Counted from the first letter of the stretch, positions 42,576-52,354 are shown. The stretch is DNA of 64,000 nt from an uncultured Collinsella sp. (GCA_900754745.1 CAAEEB010000067.1:1-64000); one strand, 5' to 3'. Translations and numbers: made by a program. The notes: generated by a model from the sequence alone, not told the origin.

Positions 42576-42645
42576 CCCACACCTGCCATGTGGGGACGGG
42601 GTGGAAAAGGTAGATTTTCTTGCCCTCTGAGACTTGGCAAATAAG

Positions 42646-42679
42646 AAGGCCGCCCATTTTTGCGATGGGCGGCCTTTGA
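42646..42679. terminator. Bidirectional terminator
   Basis: AAGGCCGCCCA and TGGGCGGCCTT form a stem between the Rrf2 gene and the convergent YvlD-like gene, with T-rich or A-rich flanks. Confidence 0.85.
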
Positions 42680-42712
42680 TTTGGTCCGATGCGTCTGTGT
42701 ATCGGGGGCGTT

Positions 42713-43078
42713 CTACTCTTCGGCAATACTATCGAGGATACTTCGCATGATGGACACTAGGATGCTGCCCATAAAGGCCGAGCCAAAGCCGGCGATGGAG
42801 ATGCCGACGCCCAACAGGTTGACCGACAGGTAGCTGGCGAGCTCCAGCATAAAGCTGTTGAGCACGAGCTGGAAAATGCCGAGCGTAATGATTGTGAGCG
42901 GCAGCGAGATGACCGTGAGGAACGGTTTGACGAACGAATCGACGATGTTGAGGAACAGTCCCACAAAGGCAAAGCAGACCCAGGCCTCGGCAAAGCCGAA
43001 GGGCTGGATGCCGGGGACGAGGAACGTGGCGATCGCGATGGCGATCGAGGTGAAGAGCCAGTTAAGCATAAAGCGCAT
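42713..43078 (-). CDS. YvlD-like/phage holin family 4 membrane protein
   Basis: The 121-residue protein has four hydrophobic helices and the family pattern RFMLNWLFTSIAI, FLVPGI, VDSFVKPFLTVISLPLTIITLG. AAGGA lies eight bases before the ATG. Such proteins are small integral membrane proteins linked to envelope stress; despite the Pfam name a lysis role is not implied. Monocistronic. Confidence 0.85.
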   Translation of the reverse strand: MRFMLNWLFTSIAIAIATFLVPGIQPFGFAEAWVCFAFVGLFLNIVDSFVKPFLTVISLPLTIITLGIFQLVLNSFMLELASYLSVNLLGVGISIAGFGSAFMGSILVSIMRSILDSIAEE

Positions 43079-43403
43079 GGCGTGAATCCTTTCTTGCGCC
43101 GGGATTGCTGGCGTCGCGTGAAGCGGCTTGCGGCGGCGACTTGGATGGTTGCGCGGGCGCGCCGCGGTGTTTGGGCGCCCATTGTCTCAAATATTCGTGG
43201 AGCTTACGTGCGCATTCGGTTTCTAAATGGCGTTCGTCCTGAAAAACGTGCCGCTGACAGAGAGTCTTGTCACTTTAGTTTGGTGGTGTGCTACACTGCT
43301 ACGGGCAAATGGCCCATGCATAGTTTTATTGCATATTTACGGGCGAACGATGCCCGATGTCAGTATCAACTTCGATGCCTTTTGGCGGGTTTGGCGGTGA
43401 TCG
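43079..43403. other. Gene-free gap with possible yerC promoter
   Basis: About 325 bases hold no convincing gene; the one long reading frame is Arg/Ala-rich and lacks a ribosome site. TTGTCA (43267-43272) and TACACT (43292-43297), 19 bases apart, may be a weak promoter. Confidence 0.35.
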
Positions 43404-43703
43404 ATGAATATCGAGAACATGTTTGACAAGCCTGATGTCAAGCAGCTGGTCCACGCATTTAGTCTTTTGGACGACGAGAACGATATTCAAGCGTTTTTAA
43501 CCGATATCTGCACACCGCGCGAGATCTGCGATCTTTCTCAGCGCCTGCAGGTCGCGCGTTATCTGGATGAGGGCGAGCCCTATGTTGAGGTTCAGGCCCG
43601 CACCGGCGCTTCGTCCACCACGGTGAGCCGCGTGTCCAAGGCGCTTAATGGCGAGTACGGTGGCTATCGCAAGATCCTCATCAAACTGGAGGATGGCGAG
43701 TAG
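43404..43703 (+). CDS. yerC: TrpR-like YerC/YecD family regulator
   Basis: The 99-residue protein matches the TrpR-superfamily YerC group: FLTDICTPREICDLSQRLQVA followed by the helix-turn-helix ARTGASSTTVSRVSKALNG. These are dimeric DNA-binding proteins of uncertain effector. Here it precedes addB, separated by a terminator and palindrome F, so it is probably independent. The ribosome site is weak. Confidence 0.85.
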   Translation: MNIENMFDKPDVKQLVHAFSLLDDENDIQAFLTDICTPREICDLSQRLQVARYLDEGEPYVEVQARTGASSTTVSRVSKALNGEYGGYRKILIKLEDGE

Positions 43704-43730
43704 GCCAGCGGCAAAAACGAATTGCGCAGA

Positions 43731-43755
43731 ACCGTCCCTTCGGGGGCGGTTTTTT
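43731..43755 (+). terminator. Terminator of yerC
   Basis: ACCGTCCC-TTCG-GGGGGCGGT forms a UUCG-type tetraloop hairpin followed by TTTTT. Confidence 0.85.
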
Positions 43756-43756
43756 G

Positions 43757-43837
43757 ATCCCTTGGGGACGGGGGAAACGGATCACCGAGGGGGTCAGTCT
43801 AACCCGGTGGTCCGTTTTCCTCCGTCCCCAAGGGACC
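43757..43837. repeat. Family F palindrome
   Basis: The left arm starts TCCCTTGGGGACGGGGGAAA and the right arm ends TTTTCCTCCGTCCCCAAGGG; together they form about 30 bp with a few mismatches, around a short centre. Part of the right arm recurs at 31092-31109. Confidence 0.75.
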
Positions 43838-43922
43838 AAATCTGTTGGCGTGGGGCAAATCTGTCCGCGTGGGCGGGTAGGATGGATGCATTGATTATTG
43901 CGAGCGGTTTGAGTGGAGGACC

Positions 43923-46900
43923 ATGCCTGTTCGAATCTATACCACCAATACCGGTACGGACTTGAGCGATGCCGAGGCGGCGTTGCTCGCCGACCTGGTT
44001 GCCCGCTACGGGCGTGCCGTTTCGCTGGCGCCTTCGTTTGCCGAGCTCGACCTGTGCCGTCACGATGCTGCGGTTGCTGGCGCCTCGCTGGGCGTTGACT
44101 ACAAAACCCCCGCGTCGTGGCTTCGTTCGCTGTGGGAGCTTATGGGCGATGGTCGCAGCTTCGTTGGCAACATGCAGCGCCAGATGCTGTTCTCGGACAT
44201 GATCGCCCGTCGCGACGATGCCGACCTGCAGCCGCTTTCGCGCAGTCAGGGCACGGTGCGCATGCTCGCGCGCATGGCCCGCGATGTGCTGCCGGGCGTA
44301 GCGGGAAGGGGTGCCGAGCGCTGCTGCGGCGACGTTTGCCGGCCCGATCCCAAGAGCGACGCCGAGGCTCGCGTGTTTGAGCTGTTGAGTGCCTATGCGA
44401 GCGGCTTGGACCGTCGAGACATGGTCGAGCCCTGCGAGGCGGCTGACCTTATGGCCGAGGTGCTGGCCGACAACCTTCCGGCGTGCGCTAGCGCGGTATG
44501 TGTGCGCGGCATCACATCGTTTACGCACGGCCTGCTCGAGCTGCTGTCGGCCGTGGCGAACAATGGGGGAGAAGTCGTTGTGCTGCTTGCCCGCGAGCAG
44601 GCGGCGATGCGCGAGGAACTTGCCGCGGCATTTGATGCCCGCGGCGTGCTGTTTGAGGTCGCGCCGCTGGGGGAGGGTGCCGCCGCGCCCCAGACTGCCT
44701 CCAAGTCCGCCGCTCAGCCTACTTTCGTAGAGGTTGCCGGCCCCCACGCCCGCGCCCATGCCTATGTTGATGCGATTGATGAGCTGGTAAAAACGTGTGA
44801 GGATGCCGCACCGCGCGACGATGCCGCAGTACCCGCCGACCCTGTGCGCGTGCTCGTGGTGTCTGCCCGGGCTCCTCAGCTGTTCGGTGAACTCGCTGCC
44901 CGTTTGGCGGCACGTCATATTGCGGCCGAGACAACCGAGTTCACGGCGTTTTCCCAATCCATCGCGGGCAGGCAGTTCGCGGCGCTCGCCAATCTGATCG
45001 AGCGCATGAAGGCCGCCGACGAGGGCACCGCCTCCAAGACCGAGTGGTGGCCCGCGCCGGAGCTTACCGACTGGATTTACAGTCCGCTTTCGGGTGCCGA
45101 TGCCGCCAGCGCGCGCACCTTCGACAAGAACATGCGCCTGTCGCGCGGCAAGACCACCACGGCCGTCAAGAGCCTGCTGCAGAGCGTGCAGGGCCAGGTC
45201 AGGGGCACGCGCAAGGCCGCCAGTGATGATAACTGGTTTAAGAACGTGCCGTGCGTGGTCTCGGACGTGTTCCAAGCGCTGTGGCGCGACAAACCCGTGA
45301 CGGCGCTCAAGGCAATGCTCGCCGTCGCCGAGGCGTTGCCCGATCGCGCCCTTGGAGGGCTTGACGGTCAGGCTCGTCGCCAGGCGGAGACCGCCCTGCT
45401 GCGACATGCCATCGACATCCTTATGAACGATGCCCGTACGCTCGACGTGTCGCAGGCCGCGACCGTGCCCGTGCTCGACGACGTTCGTACCAAGATGGAC
45501 AAGCGCAGCACCGCATACGATTACGAGACCTACGAGGTCGACCGCGCGCCGCGCGCCCAGGTGCGCTTTGCGTCGCTTACCGATGCGGCAGCCCTGCGCC
45601 CCGATAGCTACGATGCCGTGTTGTTTGCCGACGTCGATCTGGACAGTTATCCGCTCTCACACGAGGAGGGACCGCTGGCCACGCTGACGGCCGAGCTGGG
45701 GCGCAGCGGTGTGACGCTTGAGCCCGCGGCCCTGCTGCGCGTGCGCTTTGGCCGCGCGATGCAGGCCGCGCGTGGTCCGGTTGCGCTTGCCCGCGTGACC
45801 CACGATCGCCAGGCGCGCGAGTGCTATCCGGCTGCCGTGTGGACCGAGTTGCGGGCGCACGCCGAGGCCACTGGCGCCGCCAAGGTTGCGTGCGTGGGCG
45901 AGGGCGGTATCGTTGCCGATTTTGATCCAGCGGCCGGCGAGGGCATCGAGTGCAAGCGCGTCGCGTGCGAGGCCCCTCAGCATTTGAGTGAGGCGGCTGT
46001 GCCGTACCTGGTCCTGCGTCGCCGCGATGGCGAGGGCAAGAACGCGCCGCTCGTGCCGCGTCTGACGTCCGCCTCGCAGATTGAGGCGTACTCGACGTGC
46101 CCGCTATGCTGGTTCGTCTCGTACCGCGTGAAGCCCCAGTCGATCGACGCCGGCTTTGGCAATATGGAGAAGGGCAACTTTGTCCACGACGTGCTGGAGC
46201 ACCTGCACGCCCGTCTGCCCCAGGAGGGCATGGAGCGCGTGACGCCCGAGAATCTGCCGCGCGCTCAGGAGCTGCTGCGCGAGGTCTTTGACGAGACGTT
46301 GGCCGAGCACGCCGGCAAGCGAGGCACGGAGGGCTCGCTGGTGCCGCTCTCTGCGGTGGAGGAGCGCCAGGTGGCCGAGATTCTGCCGCAGCTGGAGGGC
46401 GTGCTTGCCTACGAGTCCGAGGCGCTTGCCCCCTTTGCCCCGCGTTACCTGGAGTTCGCCTTCAACGAGCTCAAGGTCGAGTATGCCGGTTGGCCGCTTG
46501 GCGGGCGCATCGACCGCGTGGACGTGGACGCCGAGAATCGTGCCGTGGTGATCGACTACAAGCATCGCACGGGCGTTGAGGAGTTTAAGCTCGCCGACCC
46601 TACGGTGCGCGACGAGGAATCGGGCACGGCGCCCATCGACAATCCGCGCTGGTTGCCGCCCCATACTCAGACGCTTATCTATGCTCAGGCCATGCGCCGG
46701 GCGCTGGATCTGGATACCCGTGCGGCGCTCTATTTTTCGACCAAGGGCGGCAAGCCGGCGTTGCGCGGCGCCGCGAGCGCAGAGCTGCTCGAGGAAGAGC
46801 GCGGCGACGGTCGCATCCCGGGCCTTAAGAAAGGTTTCCCCGGCGAGGGTGGCAGCATGGACTTCGACGCCCTGCTCGATCGCGTGGAGGCCGGCATTGC

Positions 46901-47021
46901 CGAGCGCCTGCGCGAGCTCGAAGCAGGCAACGTTGCCGCTGTCGACCCGACGTCGGCTCAGGCCGCGCATGCGCGCTGCTCGTATAACCACGAAGGAACG
47001 TTTGTAAGGAGGGACGTGTAG
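43923..47021 (+). CDS. addB: AddB-like nuclease/helicase-fold subunit
   Basis: The 1032-residue protein has a UvrD-like but degenerate N-terminal half (no Walker A) and a C-terminal PD-(D/E)XK domain: TSASQIEAYSTCPLCWFVSY, GNFVHDVLEHL, GGRIDRVD and VVIDYKHRTG. In AddB the nuclease carries a [4Fe-4S] cluster with one Cys before it and three after; here only one cysteine (ARCSYNHEG) is visible after the domain, so the cluster may be lost or changed. addA follows after three bases. The pair processes double-strand breaks for RecA loading. Confidence 0.85.
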   Translation: MPVRIYTTNTGTDLSDAEAALLADLVARYGRAVSLAPSFAELDLCRHDAAVAGASLGVDYKTPASWLRSLWELMGDGRSFVGNMQRQMLFSDMIARRDDADLQPLSRSQGTVRMLARMARDVLPGVAGRGAERCCGDVCRPDPKSDAEARVFELLSAYASGLDRRDMVEPCEAADLMAEVLADNLPACASAVCVRGITSFTHGLLELLSAVANNGGEVVVLLAREQAAMREELAAAFDARGVLFEVAPLGEGAAAPQTASKSAAQPTFVEVAGPHARAHAYVDAIDELVKTCEDAAPRDDAAVPADPVRVLVVSARAPQLFGELAARLAARHIAAETTEFTAFSQSIAGRQFAALANLIERMKAADEGTASKTEWWPAPELTDWIYSPLSGADAASARTFDKNMRLSRGKTTTAVKSLLQSVQGQVRGTRKAASDDNWFKNVPCVVSDVFQALWRDKPVTALKAMLAVAEALPDRALGGLDGQARRQAETALLRHAIDILMNDARTLDVSQAATVPVLDDVRTKMDKRSTAYDYETYEVDRAPRAQVRFASLTDAAALRPDSYDAVLFADVDLDSYPLSHEEGPLATLTAELGRSGVTLEPAALLRVRFGRAMQAARGPVALARVTHDRQARECYPAAVWTELRAHAEATGAAKVACVGEGGIVADFDPAAGEGIECKRVACEAPQHLSEAAVPYLVLRRRDGEGKNAPLVPRLTSASQIEAYSTCPLCWFVSYRVKPQSIDAGFGNMEKGNFVHDVLEHLHARLPQEGMERVTPENLPRAQELLREVFDETLAEHAGKRGTEGSLVPLSAVEERQVAEILPQLEGVLAYESEALAPFAPRYLEFAFNELKVEYAGWPLGGRIDRVDVDAENRAVVIDYKHRTGVEEFKLADPTVRDEESGTAPIDNPRWLPPHTQTLIYAQAMRRALDLDTRAALYFSTKGGKPALRGAASAELLEEERGDGRIPGLKKGFPGEGGSMDFDALLDRVEAGIAERLRELEAGNVAAVDPTSAQAAHARCSYNHEGTFVRRDV

Positions 47022-47024
47022 GCC

Positions 47025-50000
47025 ATGGATCTTTCGACTTTGATGCCGCAACAGCTGCAGATCGTCAAAACGCTCGACCGTCCGCTGTTTGTCTCAGCGG
47101 GCGCCGGTTCGGGCAAGACCTTTACCCTCACGCGCCGCATCGTCTACGCGCTCTCGCCCGAATCCGGTCCGTTCGTTGAGCATCTGGACCAGGTGCTCGC
47201 CATTACCTTTACCAAAGATGCCGCTGCCGAGATCCGTGACCGCGTGCGCCGTGCGCTTATCGACGAGGGCATGGACGAGGAAGCGCTGACCGTCGACGAC
47301 GCGTGGATCTCGACCATTCACGGCATGTGCTCGCGTATCCTGCGCGCGCACGCGCTGGAGCTGGGCATCGACCCCGAGTTCACGGTGCTCACCGATACCG
47401 ACGAGCTTATGGATCAGGCAGTTGAGCATGTGCTGGCCCGCGCGACGGCGCCCGATGCGGCCCCCGAGCTCGCGGCATCGCTCAAGGCCCTCTACGCCTG
47501 GTATCCCATGGCGGGCGAGGGCGGCCCCTTTGGCGCCGGCACTACCATCAAGGGTCTGGTGCGCGAGCTGCTGGAGCTCTCGAGCCAGCTGCCGGGCGGC
47601 ATGGACGACGTACGCGTGGCGCGCGGCCAGGCCGATACCTCGGCTCTTGCCGACGCCTATCGTGCGGCGCTGGGCGCAAGCAAGGCCGCGACCGAGAAAG
47701 CGCAGGTGGCGCTCGATGCCGTCGACGCGTTCGAGGCGAGCGGCAAGACCATGGCCGATGCGGCGCGACTCATGATGTCGTGCACCGTGCCGCGCGCGAG
47801 TAAGGCGTTCCCCAAGGAGCAGGTCGAGCTGCTCAAGGCCGAGGCCGCCGATGCATTTATCAATATCGTGCTTGCCTGCGGTGGCCCGGCGCTCGATGCG
47901 CTGGTTGGCTTGGCCCGCTCTGTAGAGGCCGAGTATCGCGCACTGAAGGCTGCCCAGTCCGCCCTCGATAATAACGACCTGCTCCGCATGGCCTACGAGG
48001 CCCTGCGCGACTACCCTGCCATTCGTGCTGCGTACGAGGGCCGCTTTAAGATGGTCATGATTGACGAGTTCCAGGATACCGACCAGATGCAGGTCGATTT
48101 GATTCGCTACCTGACGGGTGCGGGGGAGCGCGCGCTGTGTACCGTAGGCGATGCACAGCAGTCGATCTATCGCTTCCGCGGCGCCGAGGTCGAGGTCTTC
48201 CGCCGCCAGGAGCGCAAAGTGGGATCGACGGCAGCGTCCGAGACGGTCGCCACGCCGGATGTCCCCGCCGGCGAGCTCGTCAAGCTCGTGCGCAACTTCC
48301 GCAGCCACGACGAGGTGCTGCGTTACGTGGCACGCGTCTTCGACGGCGATGACGGCGGCCTGATGCAGGGCTTTTTGGACCTTGAGGCGAGCGACGGCCG
48401 CAAGGACACGCTGGTGGCAGACGCCTCGCGTCGCCAGGCCCTCTTTGTTGCCGGCGGCAGTACGCAGGAGCGCACACAGGCCAAGGCCCGTGCGATCGCC
48501 GAGCGATTCCGCGCGCTTGTCGATGCCGGCCAGCCCCAGGGCGGCATGGTGCTGCTGCTGGGCCGCATGACCAACGCAGACGTCTACGCCCAGGCCTTCC
48601 GTGACCAGGGGCTCGACTGCGTCATCGCGGGCGGCTCGGTCTTTGCGCAGGCTGCCGAGGTGCAGACGGTGCGTGCCCTGGTCTGCGCGCTCGCCAATCC
48701 GGCCGATACGGCGCAGGGCCTCATGCCCTTGCTGGCCTCGCCGATGTTTGCACTCGGCACCCAGGAATTCCTGGCGCTGGCGACCAAGCTCGATAGCGAG
48801 ACGGGGGAGACCTCGCGCCGCAACATCGATGCGGGCATCATGAGCGATTCCGATGCGCCGGGCCTGCAGGACCTGCCGCTCGTGACGCGCGCCCGCGAGG
48901 TGCTGCGTTATGCGCTTCGTCGTGTGGGCCGCGATTCGTTCGCGGCGATCGCGCGCGACGTGGTCAACGCTTCGGGCTGGTTTGTGCGTCTGGCGCAGCG
49001 TGGTCCCGAGGGCAAGGCCATCGCCGCCAACGTGCTCAAGGCGCTCGATGCCGTGGCTGAGGCGGAGGCCGAGTTCGGCAACTCGCCGCGCTCCATTGCG
49101 CTTGCCTTCGATCGCTTCCTGGCGGGCAAGGAGGCCCCGGGTGCCCTCAACGAGGAGGGTGACGGCGCGGTGCGCATCATGACGGTGCATGCCTCCAAGG
49201 GTCTGGAATATCCGGTCGTGGCGGTCGCCGAGTGCTTTGGCGTGCGTAAGTCCTCGGGTGCGGCACAGATGGGTCGCGTCGAGGGCGGAGCACAGGTCGT
49301 GGCACTGCCGGCACGCTTTGACGGCGTTAAACTCGCGGACGGAACCTTTGTGAAGGGCGACGACGTTAAAAAGCAGTTTGAGCATGCGTTTAAGGGCAAG
49401 GGCACGTCGCTGTGGCTGCCGCCGGAGCTCATGGAGGACGTCTGTGCGACGGGTTCTCCCGCCGAGGCATTTGCTCGCCTGCGCAACGATGACCTGCAGC
49501 TCTCGCTCGAGGAGCGGGCCCGCTTGCTCTACGTTGCCATGACGCGTGCCCGCGAGCTGGTGATCTTGGCGATGGATGCCGGCGTGAGCCGTGGCAAGGT
49601 GACGGCGCCGACCTTCGACGTCGAGACCGATCTGACCTATGACGTGCTGCGTCGTATTCTGCCGACGAACGGCCTGGACATGCCACAGCTCGATGCCGAC
49701 CGCCTGGTGTTCGACAACTCCCAGCCGGGCGACTACGAGCTCATTTCGCTCGCGAACTTTACCTTTGGCGAGCAGGCGTTTGAGGCCAACGCTTCGCTGG
49801 ATGCCGAGGGCAGGCTTGTCCGCGGCGATGCGGAGCCGGAGGGTGCCGGTGCAGATGCCCGCGCCGCCGTTCCCGGTCCTGCCGACCCCGAGCCCGATGC
49901 GTTTGAGCTCGTGTATCCCCAGGCGGTGGGCGTGCGCATGGGCATCTGCCCGTATCCGGCGCGCGATTCGTACAGCTACTCGTCAATTGCCGCGGCGCTG

Positions 50001-50657
50001 CATACCGAGGCCGAGGACCGTGCCGCCGAGGCACGCGTGCCCATGGACGAGGCTGGCGATGATGCGGAGTCGGATGGTTCCGAGATGACGGATGCAGACG
50101 TGGCCGCCGTTGGGCCCGCCGGCAACCCCATGGCGTTGGGCTCGGCCTTCCACGCTGCCTGCCAGTGGCTCATCGAGATGGGTGCCGATGCGCTGCCCGC
50201 CGCGCGTGCCGATGCACTGGCGCGCCAGTGGCGCCTGACGCCGGAGCAGCGCGAACGCTTCGACGTTGCCCTGGACCGCTGGCTCAAGTCGGCTGTTCGT
50301 GCCGACCTGCTCGCGTGGCCGTGCGTTCGCGCCGAGGTGCCGTTCTTTTCGCTGGGCTGCGAGGACGAGGACATCGCTCGCTACGGTGCATATGCCGAGG
50401 GCGCCATCGACGCTTTGGCGACGAATCCGGCGGATTCGTCACACGCGCTGGTCATCGACTACAAGACGGGCGGCACACCGGACGAGACGCCGGAACAGCT
50501 GCAGGAGAAGCACGCCCTGCAGGCGCGCGTCTACGCTGACGTTCTGCACAAGGCGGGCTTTGAGGCCGTAACCGTCAAGTTCGTCCGCGTGGAGCAGCCG
50601 GATCCAACCATCTTCGTCGAACCCGCCGAGCCCCAAGTAGTCACCTACAACCTCTAG
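47025..50657 (+). CDS. addA: AddA-type UvrD/RecB helicase-nuclease
   Basis: The 1210-residue protein has SF1A helicase motifs: Walker A SAGAGSGKT at 24-32, AITFTKDAAAEIRDR, IDEFQDTDQMQVD, QSIYRFRGAEVEVF, TVHASKGLEYPVV and YVAMTRARELVIL. A C-terminal nuclease domain has HAACQWL, AEGAIDAL and LVIDYKTGG. With AddB it unwinds and resects DNA ends. An acidic Ala/Pro/Glu-rich insert lies near residues 935-965. Length is typical. No Chi-recognition inference can be made from sequence alone. Confidence 0.93.
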   Translation: MDLSTLMPQQLQIVKTLDRPLFVSAGAGSGKTFTLTRRIVYALSPESGPFVEHLDQVLAITFTKDAAAEIRDRVRRALIDEGMDEEALTVDDAWISTIHGMCSRILRAHALELGIDPEFTVLTDTDELMDQAVEHVLARATAPDAAPELAASLKALYAWYPMAGEGGPFGAGTTIKGLVRELLELSSQLPGGMDDVRVARGQADTSALADAYRAALGASKAATEKAQVALDAVDAFEASGKTMADAARLMMSCTVPRASKAFPKEQVELLKAEAADAFINIVLACGGPALDALVGLARSVEAEYRALKAAQSALDNNDLLRMAYEALRDYPAIRAAYEGRFKMVMIDEFQDTDQMQVDLIRYLTGAGERALCTVGDAQQSIYRFRGAEVEVFRRQERKVGSTAASETVATPDVPAGELVKLVRNFRSHDEVLRYVARVFDGDDGGLMQGFLDLEASDGRKDTLVADASRRQALFVAGGSTQERTQAKARAIAERFRALVDAGQPQGGMVLLLGRMTNADVYAQAFRDQGLDCVIAGGSVFAQAAEVQTVRALVCALANPADTAQGLMPLLASPMFALGTQEFLALATKLDSETGETSRRNIDAGIMSDSDAPGLQDLPLVTRAREVLRYALRRVGRDSFAAIARDVVNASGWFVRLAQRGPEGKAIAANVLKALDAVAEAEAEFGNSPRSIALAFDRFLAGKEAPGALNEEGDGAVRIMTVHASKGLEYPVVAVAECFGVRKSSGAAQMGRVEGGAQVVALPARFDGVKLADGTFVKGDDVKKQFEHAFKGKGTSLWLPPELMEDVCATGSPAEAFARLRNDDLQLSLEERARLLYVAMTRARELVILAMDAGVSRGKVTAPTFDVETDLTYDVLRRILPTNGLDMPQLDADRLVFDNSQPGDYELISLANFTFGEQAFEANASLDAEGRLVRGDAEPEGAGADARAAVPGPADPEPDAFELVYPQAVGVRMGICPYPARDSYSYSSIAAALHTEAEDRAAEARVPMDEAGDDAESDGSEMTDADVAAVGPAGNPMALGSAFHAACQWLIEMGADALPAARADALARQWRLTPEQRERFDVALDRWLKSAVRADLLAWPCVRAEVPFFSLGCEDEDIARYGAYAEGAIDALATNPADSSHALVIDYKTGGTPDETPEQLQEKHALQARVYADVLHKAGFEAVTVKFVRVEQPDPTIFVEPAEPQVVTYNL

Positions 50658-50670
50658 CCCTCAATAACTT

Positions 50671-50698
50671 GCGGTGGAATCCCAATCGATTCCACCGC
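50671..50698. repeat. Short family B hairpin after addA
   Basis: GCGGTGGAATC and GATTCCACCGC form perfect 11-bp arms around CCAATC. The sequence shares the GCGGTGGAAT core of family B but is shorter than the copies in the copper operon. It may terminate addA. Confidence 0.65.
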
Positions 50699-50704
50699 GA
50701 CTCA

Positions 50705-50810
50705 AAAGTAGTTAATTTGGGACGGAGCTTTTTTAGCTGCCCCTGCTGATAGCGCAATTGAATTGGTTTGTTCGATTGTCGGCTGGGGCAGCTAAAAAGC
50801 GAATCCCAAA
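50705..50810. repeat. Family D palindrome, left edge of the accessory island
   Basis: The left end AAAGTAGTTAATTTGGGACG continues to TTTTTTAGCTGCCCC; the right end reads GGGGCAGCTAAAAAGCGAAT then CCCAAA. The 20-base left end recurs inverted, with one mismatch, at 58289-58308 on the other side of the island. A complete perfect relative is at 62198-62322. Confidence 0.7.
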
Positions 50811-50869
50811 TCTTGCAAAGTAGAACTGCAAGAAATAGAATATCTTGCAGTTCTACTTTGCAAGATTTG
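50807..50869 (+). promoter_or_regulatory. Promoter embedded in a perfect 27-bp inverted repeat
   Basis: Arms at 50807-50833 and 50843-50869 are exact complements around a nine-base loop. TTGCAA (50813-50818) and TAGAAT (50836-50841) are 17 bases apart, so -35, spacer and -10 all fall in the left arm and loop. The right arm would be the start of the transcript, eight bases before the ATPase start codon. Smaller inner palindromes (CTTGCAG/CTGCAAG) could be repressor half-sites. Confidence 0.6.
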
Positions 50870-50877
50870 GAGATGCC

Positions 50878-52233
50878 ATGCCGGTCAATTCGCTTGTGCA
50901 GGAGAAGATTCTCGATTTCGAGCAGCTCGGGATACCGGAGGTATTCACTCGCGATCTTCGCCTCGCCCCCATCCAGAAGCCCGAACGCAACAATTTGGCC
51001 CAGGTAATCGTGGGTACGCGCCGTTGCGGGAAGACCTACCGCCTGTTCCAGGAGATGCACGACATCGTGGACGCGGGCTATAGCCCCGAGACCATTCTGT
51101 ACTTCAACTTTGAGGACGAGCGCCTCAAGCCCTATTCGCCCGCCTTGCTCACCGACGTGATCGACACGTTTTTTATGCTGCACCCGGTTGCGCGGGAGGA
51201 AGGCTGCTTCCTCTTTTTCGATGAGATCCAGGAGGTTCCCGACTGGAGCCTTTTCCTGCGCCGCGTGATCGACTCGACGAAAGCGACCGTGTACGTGACG
51301 GGCTCGTCCTCGAAGATGCTGTCGTCCGAGCTCGCAAGTGAGTTTAGGGGACGCTCGCTCTCGAGGGAGCTCTTCCCGCTGAGCTTCTCCGAGTTCGCGC
51401 GGAGGGCCTGCGGCGCCTCGTTCTCCAGGGCCGCCGGTCTCTCGTCCTCGGACTCCGCGCTGCTGCGGCGCGCGCTGGGCGATTTCCTGCTGCGTGGCGG
51501 GTATATGGCCGCGCTCGACCTTCCGATTCAGGATTCCATGATGCTCGTGCAGGAATACGCGTACAGGACGGTCGCGATGGATGTGGTTGAGCGCTACAAC
51601 CTGCGGGCTCCGCGGGTGGCTGCGAGCTTTTTGACCCGGTGCATTTCCTCGTCCGCGCGCGAGCTGTCGGTCAACAAGGTCGCAAACGAGTTCAAGAGCA
51701 GGGGCGTGTCGACTTCGCGTGAGACGCTCTCGAATCTGCTCGGATATTACGAGGAGGCCTACCTGGTATTCTCGTTGGGCGATCTGAGCCGCTCGCTCGC
51801 GGACAACCCCCGCTCCAGCTCCAAGGTCTACGCCGTGGACCCCGGCATGTTCGCGTCGTTTTCGCGCGCGGCAGCCAGGGAGGAGGGGCAGCGCCTGGAG
51901 ACCGCGGTGTTCAACAAGCTGCGCCGCACCGCGCCCACTGCTCGCTCGGGATCGCTGGCACGATTGACGTTCGAGCATGGGGGGAGCGCCCACGAGGTCG
52001 ACTTCATCATGGGCGACGCGCTGCTGGGGGATGTGTACGAGCTCGTGCAGGTCAGCGTCGACCTCGCGAATCCCAAGACGAGGCTTCGGGAAATCTCGGC
52101 GCTTGAGTCCGCAATGGAGAAGCATGGGATTGACGAGTCGACGATCGTAACGATGGACGCCGAGGAGACCGTGCGCGTCGATTCAGGGACCGTGCGCGTT
52201 GTCCCCGCTTGGAAATGGCTGCTCGACAACTGA
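50878..52233 (+). CDS. AAA+ ATPase with DUF4143-like C-terminal domain
   Basis: Start ATG 50878 follows GGAGATGCC; 451 residues. The N-terminal ATPase has Walker A GTRRCGKT and Walker B CFLFFDEIQEV, then sensor-like YVTGSSSKM. The rest matches DUF4143, ending in a nuclease-like fold: ETAVFNKLRR, HEVDFIM, ELVQVSVDL. Family members are widespread, poorly characterised and often in accessory regions. AGG arginine codons are frequent here but rare in nearby genes, a sign of transfer. It converges with the restriction-like operon. Confidence 0.85.
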   Translation: MPVNSLVQEKILDFEQLGIPEVFTRDLRLAPIQKPERNNLAQVIVGTRRCGKTYRLFQEMHDIVDAGYSPETILYFNFEDERLKPYSPALLTDVIDTFFMLHPVAREEGCFLFFDEIQEVPDWSLFLRRVIDSTKATVYVTGSSSKMLSSELASEFRGRSLSRELFPLSFSEFARRACGASFSRAAGLSSSDSALLRRALGDFLLRGGYMAALDLPIQDSMMLVQEYAYRTVAMDVVERYNLRAPRVAASFLTRCISSSARELSVNKVANEFKSRGVSTSRETLSNLLGYYEEAYLVFSLGDLSRSLADNPRSSSKVYAVDPGMFASFSRAAAREEGQRLETAVFNKLRRTAPTARSGSLARLTFEHGGSAHEVDFIMGDALLGDVYELVQVSVDLANPKTRLREISALESAMEKHGIDESTIVTMDAEETVRVDSGTVRVVPAWKWLLDN

Positions 52234-52354
52234 TGGAGAGGGGTGCGATTCGGATGCGTGGCTCCAATCTGATGGCGGAAGCTTTCGAGGTCAGCCCGCT
52301 CCCGCTTCAAAATCGACGCAAGTCCGCGCGATAGCCCCGGCACGGCAAGCCCTG

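Noticed and set aside
43082-43426. 114-codon plus-strand frame before yerC
   Set aside because: Arg/Ala-rich, no ribosome site, and it overlaps the yerC start in another frame.
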